A stretch of DNA of 23,652 nt from Anaerolineales bacterium UBA2317 (lineage in GTDB: Bacteria; Chloroflexota; Anaerolineae; Anaerolineales; Villigracilaceae), in assembly GCA_002345215.1 (NCBI GenBank), contig DDVH01000006.1, positions 129,645 to 153,296 of the forward strand. Reading direction: 5' to 3'. Both the position numbers and the translations under genes were made by a program. The notes below the pieces were generated by a model. The model worked only from the letters and a program-made list of their open reading frames with translations, was not told the DNA's origin and did no database searches. Shown here one piece after another: positions 15,846 through 22,257 of the stretch (the first letter of the stretch is position 1; each line of letters begins with the position of its first letter).

Positions 15846-17063
15846 ATGAAAAAAAATCTTTCTTTCCTCTTTCTTCTTTCTTTGTTAATTATTTCATGCA
15901 CGCCGACTGCGACGACAGAATCTATTCAAACCGAAGAATCTGCTCAGGTTCTGCTGGCAAGCCCAACGGCGGAAGAAGCGTTAGCATCTCCACAAGCATT
16001 GAATACAACTGAATCAACTGCATTGCCAAGCGAAGCATCTGCTCCGTTGATTGATGCACCGGATATTATCAATATTGAAATGATAGATGAACGCAATGGT
16101 TGGGGAATTACGGAAGAAGAAGTTGTGCGTACTGATGATGGTGGTGTGACTTGGTATAACGTAACGCCACCAGATTTAACAGAAACTGGTTATTCTGTTT
16201 TTACATTTTTCTTGGATGAAAACAACGCTTGGTTACAAATTGCTGATAACAATAATTATCCGTTTGGTGGATTTTTATATCGCACACAAGATGGCGGATT
16301 AACTTGGCAAAATTTTGAAACGCCGTTCAGTGCAGGTGATATAGAATTTATTGATGAAGATAACGGCTGGATTCTTGCTGACCTCGGTGTGGGTGCGGGT
16401 TCAATGGCTGTTTCTGTTTTTCAAACGAATAACGGTGGCGCAACTTGGAATCGTGTTTATACCAACGACCCAAACCTTGAAGGCGCAGGTGATTCATTGC
16501 CATTAGGCGGAATTAAAGTTTTGCTTGTTCCACTTGATATGCAAACAGCATGGATTGGTGGGGTAGTATATGCAAATGGAAATGTATATTTATTCCGCAC
16601 CGATGATGGTGGAGAAACATGGGAAACAATTGCCAATATCGAATTACCGCAAGAAGCACAAGAGAGTCAGATCGGTGTTGAAAAACTTCAATTCATTTCA
16701 CAAACGCAAGGTGTGTTGGTTTTGCGTATGAGTTCAACGAGTCAAGAAACTTTAATTTTTTCAACTGATGATGGCGGTAATACTTGGCAAGCATTTGATG
16801 AAAGTATCCCCGAAGCGGGCTTGCTCGAAATTCCATCCGCGAATGAAGTTGTTTTATATTCCAGCGACCAGTTTTACATCACGGAAGATGCGGGCGCAAC
16901 CTTCAACATTATTAATCCAAATATTTCATTTGGAGATTCTTTAACCGATATGAGTTTTGCGAATGCGCAAGTTGGTTGGGTCATTACTACAAGTTCAACC
17001 AATCAAAGAGTGTTATATAAAACCGAAGATGGAGCGCAGACATGGTTCCCAATCATCCCTTAA
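15846..17063 (+). CDS. YCF48-like/BNR-repeat propeller lipoprotein
   Basis: A 405-residue secreted lipoprotein. The signal peptide ends in the lipobox LIISC with Cys18. A low-complexity Thr/Ser/Glu/Ala linker follows to about residue 70. The rest is a beta-propeller with seven Asp-box copies of the form TxDGGxTW, for example TDDGGVTWYN, TQDGGLTWQN, TNNGGATWNR, TDDGGETWET and TDDGGNTWQA; the sixth (TEDAGATF) and the last (TEDGAQTW) are degenerate. Proteins of this type include photosystem assembly factor YCF48 and many uncharacterised surface proteins; here photosynthesis is not implied. Its end overlaps the start of the next lipoprotein gene by 22 bases, so the two are probably co-translated and act together outside the membrane. 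Confidence 0.82.
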   Translation: MKKNLSFLFLLSLLIISCTPTATTESIQTEESAQVLLASPTAEEALASPQALNTTESTALPSEASAPLIDAPDIINIEMIDERNGWGITEEEVVRTDDGGVTWYNVTPPDLTETGYSVFTFFLDENNAWLQIADNNNYPFGGFLYRTQDGGLTWQNFETPFSAGDIEFIDEDNGWILADLGVGAGSMAVSVFQTNNGGATWNRVYTNDPNLEGAGDSLPLGGIKVLLVPLDMQTAWIGGVVYANGNVYLFRTDDGGETWETIANIELPQEAQESQIGVEKLQFISQTQGVLVLRMSSTSQETLIFSTDDGGNTWQAFDESIPEAGLLEIPSANEVVLYSSDQFYITEDAGATFNIINPNISFGDSLTDMSFANAQVGWVITTSSTNQRVLYKTEDGAQTWFPIIP

Positions 17064-17965
17064 GATTTTTATTGATATTGATTCTTGCAACACTTGCTTG
17101 TGGATTCCCAACCGCTTCAGACTCAATTACACCTGTTCCACCAGCGGATACAGTTTCTCCGCCCACAGCCATTCCTGCATTGACGATTGAACAAATCAAT
17201 AATGTTCAATATCCATTGCTCGTGCCAGATGATGGGCGTGTAGTGCAAATGGTGAATGGTACATATCAAAGTGGAACAGATACATTGTCAGTTGATTATG
17301 CTTATATCGCTGTGACTCAATTTTTTGCATTAGGCGATATAACAGGCGATGGCGTAGATGATGCGGCAGTCATGTTTCTAGAAAATTATGGCGGCACAGG
17401 GAATTTTGGTGTGCTTGCTGTTTTTGCTAATGTAGCAGGTCAACCTGTATTTTTAGATTCATTATTAATTGATGACCGCCCCATGCCCAATAGCATTTCA
17501 TTAATCAATGGTGAAATATTTTTAGATGTAGTTGTGCATGGTTTTGAAGATGGTGGTTGTTGCCCAACACTACAAACCACACAAACATATGCGTTGGTAA
17601 AAAATCAATTGCTTTTGGTGAATTACACAACCGTTGCACCCAATGGAATCAAGCGTGAAATTGTAGTTACATCGCCTGTGGATAATACAGAATTGTCCTC
17701 ACGAACTTTTCAACTCACTGGTTCTGTCAGCATTGCTCCATTTGAAAATAATTTATCATTCTTTGTCTATGATGAGGATGGGAATCAATACATGGCTGGA
17801 CCCATTAACGTCACTGCCCCAGATTTTGGCGCGCCTGGCACATTTGATACAACCATGGTTTTAGATACTCTATCTGCTGGTATGTATTACATCGAAATCC
17901 AAGATCAATCCGCCGCAGATGGCGCAATTTTGGCTTTGGAAAGTGTGAAGGTTATATTAAGGTAG
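17042..17965 (+). CDS. Lipoprotein with C-terminal Gmad2-like domain
   Basis: A 307-residue lipoprotein: signal peptide with lipobox LATLAC (Cys20), a Pro/Thr-rich linker (about 22-50), and a central region with a Ca-binding-like loop GDITGDGVDDAAV (about 98-110) as in FG-GAP or dockerin loops. A C-terminal domain (about 205-306) has the Gmad2 immunoglobulin-like pattern: VTSPVDNTELSS, FQLTGSVSIAPFENNLSFFVYD, then QSAADG. Gmad2 domains occur in spore-germination and many extracellular proteins and bind unknown partners. It starts inside the propeller gene (22-base overlap, different frame), suggesting coupled synthesis. Its TAG stop lies in a GTAGGGGC repeat. Function is not known. Confidence 0.75.
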   Translation: MVPNHPLRFLLILILATLACGFPTASDSITPVPPADTVSPPTAIPALTIEQINNVQYPLLVPDDGRVVQMVNGTYQSGTDTLSVDYAYIAVTQFFALGDITGDGVDDAAVMFLENYGGTGNFGVLAVFANVAGQPVFLDSLLIDDRPMPNSISLINGEIFLDVVVHGFEDGGCCPTLQTTQTYALVKNQLLLVNYTTVAPNGIKREIVVTSPVDNTELSSRTFQLTGSVSIAPFENNLSFFVYDEDGNQYMAGPINVTAPDFGAPGTFDTTMVLDTLSAGMYYIEIQDQSAADGAILALESVKVILR

Positions 17966-17984
17966 GGGCACGGTCTCCGTGCCC
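17963..17984. repeat. GTAGGGGC palindromic repeat, copy at lipoprotein stop
   Basis: GGGCACGG (17966-17973) pairs perfectly with CCGTGCCC (17977-17984) around TCT. The repeat begins GTAGGGGC and its TAG (17963-17965) is the stop of the lipoprotein gene. It may also terminate transcription, though no T-run is present. Confidence 0.7.
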
Positions 17985-17993
17985 AATAAATAA

Positions 17994-18013
17994 GGGCGGG
18001 CTTACCCCGCCCC
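17994..18013. repeat. GTAGGGGC palindromic repeat, copy at sufE stop
   Basis: GGGCGGG (17994-18000) pairs with CCCGCCC (18006-18012). It lies nine bases from the previous copy, in the convergent gap. On the minus strand it reads GCAGGGGCGGGGTAAGCC, which encodes the last residues of SufE and its TAA stop. Confidence 0.65.
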
Positions 18014-18433
18014 TGCTTTTACCGCCGCTTGTTTCATGTGACTTAATACACCAACAAATCCATTAATCCGTTGTTGTGATACGGCTTCGTGCAAATTCAT
18101 CGCCAAATAAAAATCGGCTGGGACTGAGATAATTCCTTCCAACGTGCAACCATTTAGCCCGTAGAGAAGAATCGAAGCCAGTCCGCGTACAGTGGGGGAT
18201 TCTTTTGGAATGTCAAAATAAAAAGTTATCTTGTCATTTGAATCTTTTTCAGCAATCAAAAATACAGGAGTCATGCATTCAGGCACTGGCTCCATTTTTT
18301 CTTTTTCGGCTTTGAATCGTTCAGGTAATTCAGGGAACGATTCAGCATACGCAATCAATGTCTCAAGTTTTTCTTCGCGAGACATACTGGCGATGTCGTC
18401 AATAATTTCTTGTAATTTATTTGGTAAGGTCAT
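18002..18433 (-). CDS. sufE: SufE-family sulfur acceptor
   Basis: A 143-residue SufE homologue, a normal length. The sulfur-accepting Cys53 is in VPECMTPVF, at the same position as the E. coli SufE active Cys, and the family block SPTVRGLASILL follows around residue 80. SufE takes persulfide sulfur from a donor enzyme and passes it on for Fe-S or other sulfur insertion. It is encoded 44 bases downstream of a thiosulfate sulfurtransferase on the same strand, a pairing also seen in actinobacteria (sseA with a sufE-like gene), so that rhodanese is a plausible donor. No SufS or SufBCD gene is nearby. The last residues AGAG and the stop come from a repeat copy. Confidence 0.85.
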   Translation of the reverse strand: MTLPNKLQEIIDDIASMSREEKLETLIAYAESFPELPERFKAEKEKMEPVPECMTPVFLIAEKDSNDKITFYFDIPKESPTVRGLASILLYGLNGCTLEGIISVPADFYLAMNLHEAVSQQRINGFVGVLSHMKQAAVKAGAG

Positions 18434-18441
18434 AATTTTTT

Positions 18442-18470
18442 TGTAGGGGCAGGGTTACCCCGCCCCTACA
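18442..18470. repeat. GTAGGGGC palindromic repeat, best complete copy
   Basis: TGTAGGGGC (18442-18450) pairs perfectly with GCCCCTACA (18462-18470), with an inner GGG/CCC around TTA. It fills most of the gap between the sulfurtransferase stop and the sufE start, so a co-transcript would carry this hairpin between the two genes. It could cause partial termination or mRNA processing. Confidence 0.8.
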
Positions 18471-18477
18471 TATAATT

Positions 18478-19317
18478 TTATTTTTCAATCGGCGCATCTA
18501 CGAGATTACCCCACTCAGTCCATGAACCATCATAGTTCTTGACCTTCTCATAACCAAGCAAATATTTCAACACAAACCAAGTCAATGATGAACGCTCACC
18601 AATACGGCAATATGCAATTACTTCGCCATCGGGTTTAATATTTTTGCCTTCATATAATGCACGCAATTCATCAGCACTTTTGAAAGTTGCATCCGCTTCA
18701 TTGACTGCTTGCGCCCACGGAATGCTCACTGCGGTTGGAATATGTCCGCCACGTGTAGCACCTTCTTGCGGATAATTTGGCATGTGAGTCAACTCACCAG
18801 AATATTCTTTTGGAGAACGCACATCAACAAGAGGTTTCTTTGCTTCAATTTGTTTGAAGACATCATCACGGAAAGCGCGAATAGATTTATCCGCTTCTTT
18901 TGCTTTATAGGTCGTCTTGGGATATGCAGGGACATCTTTTACAAAGGGACGCTTTTCTTGTTCCCATTTCAAACGTCCGCCATTCATAATTTTCACGTTT
19001 TGATGCCCATAATATTGAAATAACCATAAGGCATACGCTGCAAACCAATTGGATTTGTCACCATAGAATACAACGGTTGTATCGTTTGTGATACCTAAAT
19101 TGGATGCAACTTCTTCAAATTTTTCTTTGGTTAAAAAATCGCGTCGTAATGGATGTTGTAATGTGCTGAACCAATCTACTTGCACTGCACCTTCAATGTG
19201 ACCAGTGGCATATAACAAAGGGTCTTCATCTGATTCAATAATGCGGACGTCTGGGTTGTTCAAATTTTGTGCAACCCATTCAGTATCTACTAAATATTCA
19301 GGACGAGCGTAAGACAT
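18478..19317 (-). CDS. Thiosulfate sulfurtransferase (rhodanese, CysA/SseA type)
   Basis: A 279-residue tandem-rhodanese protein. The active Cys237 is in YCRIGERSS, the CRxGxR loop of thiosulfate sulfurtransferases (mercaptopyruvate enzymes have CGSGVTA). The context CRIGERSSLTWFVL and NYDGSWTEWG closely resembles actinobacterial CysA/SseA. The N-terminal rhodanese domain (about 1-130) is structural. It moves sulfane sulfur from thiosulfate to a thiophilic acceptor, probably SufE encoded next. The frame stays open to 19428, but I start at 19317: AAAGGA lies about nine bases ahead, homology starts there, and the extra codons run through a repeat. A long structured leader precedes it. Confidence 0.88.
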   Translation of the reverse strand: MSYARPEYLVDTEWVAQNLNNPDVRIIESDEDPLLYATGHIEGAVQVDWFSTLQHPLRRDFLTKEKFEEVASNLGITNDTTVVFYGDKSNWFAAYALWLFQYYGHQNVKIMNGGRLKWEQEKRPFVKDVPAYPKTTYKAKEADKSIRAFRDDVFKQIEAKKPLVDVRSPKEYSGELTHMPNYPQEGATRGGHIPTAVSIPWAQAVNEADATFKSADELRALYEGKNIKPDGEVIAYCRIGERSSLTWFVLKYLLGYEKVKNYDGSWTEWGNLVDAPIEK

Positions 19318-19341
19318 AGTGTATTTTCCTTTGAGATGTTT

Positions 19342-19365
19342 TGTAGGGGCGAGGTCATCTCGCCC
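19342..19365. repeat. GTAGGGGC palindromic repeat in the sulfurtransferase leader
   Basis: GGGCGAG (19347-19353) pairs with CTCGCCC (19359-19365); the TGTA of the left end has no partner on the right, so this is a partial copy. It lies between the structured RNA and the Shine-Dalgarno of the sulfurtransferase. Confidence 0.65.
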
Positions 19366-19375
19366 AGAATTAATA

Positions 19376-19551
19376 TAAAAAGCAGTCAACATAAAACAAA
19401 AGGACAGCAAACAATCCTGCGGATACAATTTTCACGCGGGAGCCGTTCCACTATCCTAAGTCGTTGACTGCTTATTTGGGCTGAGCGTCTTAGGCTGTGG
19501 TTACGAACCCCGCCATAGACACAAGCAATATAAATATTTTTTCATAAGGCT
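19376..19551 (-). ncRNA. Candidate structured leader or small RNA upstream of the sulfurtransferase
   Basis: Expected transcript from the minus-strand promoter at 19558-19585. Seen pairing: GCGGG (19513-19509) with CCCGC (19440-19436), AAC/GTT, GTGG/CCAC (19500-19497 with 19451-19448) and CCTAAG (19494-19489) with CTTAGG (19460-19455), giving one long bulged hairpin with a 28-base loop. That loop holds AGCAGTCAAC (19472-19463), which pairs perfectly with GTTGACTGCT (19390-19381) just before a five-T run. This makes a pseudoknot or a switch. No SAM-I, TPP, cobalamin or fluoride core, tRNA, SRP or tmRNA motif was recognised. The length and central hairpin resemble 6S RNA loosely. This is the main content of the 304-base gap 19318-19621. 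Confidence 0.5.
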
Positions 19552-19557
19552 GGACGT

Positions 19558-19585
19558 ATTTTACGGAAATAAAAGTTTTTGTCAA
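19558..19585 (-). promoter_or_regulatory. Strong promoter of the leader/sulfurtransferase unit
   Basis: On the minus strand there is a perfect -35 TTGACA (19585-19580), a 16-base spacer and the -10 TAAAAT (19563-19558). The expected start is near 19551, about 234 bases upstream of the sulfurtransferase ATG. It is the best consensus promoter in the window. Confidence 0.75.
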
Positions 19586-19590
19586 GACAA
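19579..19590. promoter_or_regulatory. TTGTC-AA-GACAA inverted repeat between divergent promoters
   Basis: A five-base perfect inverted repeat with a two-base centre overlaps the -35 of the minus-strand promoter and the probable -35 of the rnhA promoter. It could be a shared operator, or simply the result of two overlapping -35 boxes. Confidence 0.35.
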
Positions 19591-19613
19591 ATATTCATTA
19601 CTTGATGTAAAAT
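19584..19613 (+). promoter_or_regulatory. Promoter of the RNase H operon (leaderless)
   Basis: AAGACA (19584-19589), an 18-base spacer and TAAAAT (19608-19613) lie just before the ATG at 19622. The expected start at about 19620 leaves almost no leader, and there is no Shine-Dalgarno. Confidence 0.5.
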
Positions 19614-19621
19614 TAACATGT

Positions 19622-20245
19622 ATGCCGAAACAAAAATATTACGTCGTTTGGAAGGGGCGTAAGACAGGCATCTTCACTTCATGGGCGGAATGTGAAAAAC
19701 AAGTGAAGGGATTTGTTGGCGCGCAATATAAGTCTTTTGAAAAAGAATCTGAAGCAGAAACTGCATATCTTGCAAAGTATGATGATTACAAAGGTAAACC
19801 ATCCTCACATGGACGTTGGAAAAACGCAAGCCACAAACCCAAGATTCCATCTATGTGTGTAGATTCTGCATACAATGGCAAAACAGGTAAACTCGAATAT
19901 CGAGGCGTGAATACATCCACAGGGGAAGAAATTTTCAAAGCGGGACCATATCCAGAAGGCACAAATAATATCGGAGAATTTTTAGCAATTGTTCACGCGC
20001 TCACTTGGCAAGCCAAACATAACATGCACATTCCCATTTATTCTGATTCTGAAAATGCGATTGCATGGGTTCATACGGGTGAGTGCAAAACGAAATTAAA
20101 ACATTCATCCAAAACTGCGGTTTTATTTGCATTGATTCGCAGTGCTGAAAATTGGTTAGCCGAAAACGAATTGCCCGAAGATAAAATTTTGAAATGGGAG
20201 ACGAAACTGTGGGGTGAAAACCCTGCCGATTTTGGGAGAAAATAA
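19622..20245 (+). CDS. rnhA: Ribonuclease HI with N-terminal hybrid-binding domain
   Basis: A 207-residue protein. Residues 5-50 are a hybrid-binding (viroplasmin-like) domain: YYVVWKGRKTGIFTSWAECEK and KSFEKESEAETAYL. The catalytic RNase H domain (about 75-207) keeps the DEDD set: Asp81 in CVDSAYNG, Glu119 in NNIGEFLAI, Asp142 in IYSDSENA and Asp203 in WGENPADFGRK. It cleaves the RNA strand of RNA-DNA hybrids, removing R-loops and primers. This form resembles Bacteroides-type and bacterial eukaryote-like RNase HI. The next gene starts on the base after its TAA. The gene symbol is by family, not by detailed orthology. Confidence 0.88.
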   Translation: MPKQKYYVVWKGRKTGIFTSWAECEKQVKGFVGAQYKSFEKESEAETAYLAKYDDYKGKPSSHGRWKNASHKPKIPSMCVDSAYNGKTGKLEYRGVNTSTGEEIFKAGPYPEGTNNIGEFLAIVHALTWQAKHNMHIPIYSDSENAIAWVHTGECKTKLKHSSKTAVLFALIRSAENWLAENELPEDKILKWETKLWGENPADFGRK

Positions 20246-21355
20246 ATGAACACTTCAACTCGCTACTACGACATTGACTGGCTTCGTGTGCTTGGCACAA
20301 TCGGCGTTTTCCTTTTTCATGTCGCCCGTTTTTTCAATGATGAAGATTGGCATGTCAAAAATCTTGAACTAAGTTTTGGTGCAACAGTTTTCGTTAATAT
20401 CTTCAATCAATTCATCATGCCGTTATTTTTTGTGCTTTCAGCGTTTGCAATTTATTACGCCATTCAAAAACGCACTAATAAACAATTTTTATCTGAACGT
20501 GTGAATCGTTTGCTGATCCCATTAATTTTTGGAATCTTCACAATCATCATTCCGCAAGTGTATATTGAGCGCGTCACACACGGCGATTTTGCCGGCAACT
20601 TTTTTCAATTCATCCCCGAATACTTCAAAGGTTGGTATGCTTTCGGCGGCAACTTCGCATGGATGGGTTTACATTTATGGTATTTGCTGATGTTGTTTTT
20701 ATTTTCGCTTATCATGTTGCCCGTTTTTCGTTCCATCAACAAAACGGATACAAAACCTTTAGCAGATTTTTTTAGCAAACCATTTGCTATCTATTTATTT
20801 TTTATTCCCATCGCCATTGTTGAATTGCTCGTAAATCTTTCACCCGATACCATTGGCAGACGCGACTTCGGTGGTTGGAGTCCATTAACTTATTTGATGA
20901 TATTTTTTCTGAGTTATCTTTTGATGACAGATTCCCGCTATCGTGACTCAATCATCAAACTCCGCTTCTTTTCCTTGACCTTCGCCCTGCTTGCTTTAAC
21001 CTTCGGCTTTTATCTTGTCCTCGCACATGACTTGTCCACATATAGCCTTGAATTCTCCATCATCCGCGGATTTAATACATGGTGTTGGATGCTTGCTTTC
21101 ATTGGCTTAGCCGGCGCGTATCTTAATTTCAATACTAACTTCTTGAAATATGCCAGTGAAGCCGCTTTACCGTTTTATGTTTTGCATCAATCAGTGATTG
21201 TGATTCTCGGCTACTTCATCCGCGAGTGGGATTTGGCAGTTTTCCCCAAATATATTTTGCTAGCAAGCGTTTCGTTTGTGATTATTATGGCTTTATATGA
21301 AGGCATCGTCAAACGCACGAATGTGACACGTCTACTGTTTGGGATGAAAGGCTGA
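20246..21355 (+). CDS. Acyltransferase-3 family membrane protein
   Basis: A 369-residue membrane protein with about ten transmembrane helices, typical of Acyl_transf_3 (OafA/OpgC type). The signature lies at the start: DIDWLRVLGTIGVFLFH (residues 9-25), with Arg14 and the likely catalytic His25, then FIMPLFFVLSAFAIYYA, and RVNRLLIPLIFG at about residue 85. These enzymes O-acylate exported carbohydrates, peptidoglycan or lipids, moving the acyl group across the membrane; the acceptor is not visible. It starts directly after the rnhA stop (TAAATG), with GGGAG about eight bases ahead, so the two are co-transcribed, though no functional tie to RNase H is evident. Confidence 0.85.
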   Translation: MNTSTRYYDIDWLRVLGTIGVFLFHVARFFNDEDWHVKNLELSFGATVFVNIFNQFIMPLFFVLSAFAIYYAIQKRTNKQFLSERVNRLLIPLIFGIFTIIIPQVYIERVTHGDFAGNFFQFIPEYFKGWYAFGGNFAWMGLHLWYLLMLFLFSLIMLPVFRSINKTDTKPLADFFSKPFAIYLFFIPIAIVELLVNLSPDTIGRRDFGGWSPLTYLMIFFLSYLLMTDSRYRDSIIKLRFFSLTFALLALTFGFYLVLAHDLSTYSLEFSIIRGFNTWCWMLAFIGLAGAYLNFNTNFLKYASEAALPFYVLHQSVIVILGYFIREWDLAVFPKYILLASVSFVIIMALYEGIVKRTNVTRLLFGMKG

Positions 21356-21403
21356 TGACTTGCCCGAGCATGTTGAAGGTCAAAAAAAGAGGCGGATACT
21401 TAT
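21356..21403. repeat. CCTTCAACATGCTCGGGC-type intergenic fragment
   Basis: The convergent gap holds, on the minus strand, CCTTCAACATGCTCGGGCAAG-like text (21361-21379), which resembles widespread CCTTCGACA-type dispersed repeats. A run of seven A on the plus strand follows. No clear terminator hairpin is seen. Confidence 0.3.
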
Positions 21404-22177
21404 CTAATGAATTCTTCTTGCAGTTAATATCCCCATCTTAAGCACATTGCGACGATACAAACTTGCGTTGCGTTCAACTTTAAATCCATTTGTTTCTAAA
21501 TGTTTTTGTATATCTTGATATGTGTATCCGTGACTTAAATAATCATGATACTCAAGGATGATTTTATTTATTTTCCGCAATGTTTGTGATGAAGTATTCA
21601 ACAAAATAGGATACTCTGCCCCTTCCGCATCTATTTTCAATAAATCCACTTTTTGAATATTGTTGTTTTGTAAAATTTCATCAAGGATTGTAGTTTTCAC
21701 TTTTGCTTGATTTGGCAAATCATATTCATACAATGAATGTCCCATGTTTTGGTGAACAGAATTAAACAAGGTGACTTCACCAATCTTTTCTGAAACAGCC
21801 AAGTTGAAAATTTCTAAATTAGAGATTTGATTGATTTCTTTGTTTTCTTTTAGCAATAAAAAATTTTCAGCATTGGGTTCAAACGTAAACACTTTGCCCT
21901 GATGCGCCTGCTTTGCCGCCCAAATTGAAAACGAACCAATGTGACCGCCAATATCAATAATTGTATCTGTGGATTGGATGGCAAAACTTTTGCTTTTGTA
22001 ATCACCAAACTTCCAGACCTGATACGTTGCCCATTTATCAAACGACCCGACACGTAATTTCATTTTGATTGAGTCGTTGATTGGATGAATAACAGTATCT
22101 TGCCCGATATTTTGTAAGTATAGAAACGGCATGAAAAAATTAATCAACCAATACATGCTTTCATGAATAATTCTCAC
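21404..22177 (-). CDS. FkbM-family SAM-dependent methyltransferase
   Basis: A 257-residue methyltransferase. SAM motif I is IDIGGHIGSFSIW (about 74-86), FEPNAENF (about 99-106) is the acidic post-I segment, and LLKIDAEGAEYPIL plus ILEYHDYL are the FkbM hallmarks. The family methylates sugars or glycolipid and polyketide hydroxyls. The start is GTG at 22177, supported by AGAGGA about nine bases upstream; an ATG seven codons later (22156) is the alternative. The N-terminal residues include a hydrophobic stretch (YWLINFFMPFLYL). It converges on the acyltransferase gene, and both may modify a surface glycan, which is only inference from context. Confidence 0.83.
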   Translation of the reverse strand: MRIIHESMYWLINFFMPFLYLQNIGQDTVIHPINDSIKMKLRVGSFDKWATYQVWKFGDYKSKSFAIQSTDTIIDIGGHIGSFSIWAAKQAHQGKVFTFEPNAENFLLLKENKEINQISNLEIFNLAVSEKIGEVTLFNSVHQNMGHSLYEYDLPNQAKVKTTILDEILQNNNIQKVDLLKIDAEGAEYPILLNTSSQTLRKINKIILEYHDYLSHGYTYQDIQKHLETNGFKVERNASLYRRNVLKMGILTARRIH

Positions 22178-22207
22178 TGTTATAAATCCTCTGCCTTTGG
22201 TTGATTT

Positions 22208-22235
22208 TTGTCTTTTTTACCAGCCAGATTATAAT
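22208..22235 (+). promoter_or_regulatory. Promoter of the isochorismatase-like gene
   Basis: TTGTCT (22208-22213), a 16-base spacer and a perfect TATAAT (22230-22235). The -10 reads ATTATAAT, so it also offers TATAAT to the minus strand (22233-22228) for the divergent methyltransferase gene. The upstream ATG at 22234 is inside this box and so is unlikely to be a start. Confidence 0.6.
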
Positions 22236-22257
22236 GGAGACACAAAGGAAAATCCAC

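Noticed and set aside
19318..19428. N-terminal extension of the sulfurtransferase (frame open to 19428)
   Set aside because: It reads through the GTAGGGGC repeat and the T-run, has no ribosome binding site, and homology begins at 19317 with AAAGGA ahead of it.
19432..19520. Hairpin at first resembling a tRNA or tmRNA end
   Set aside because: No cloverleaf, no canonical T-loop and no anticodon arm; the arms form one long hairpin instead.
19376..19551. Firm assignment as 6S RNA
   Set aside because: Size and midpoint hairpin fit, but the closing stem is only low-complexity A/U pairing and I cannot confirm the conserved bubble sequences.
22201..22257. Longer start for the isochorismatase-like protein
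   Set aside because: One upstream ATG lies in the TATAAT box; the catalytic domain begins at 22258 with AAAGGA ahead.
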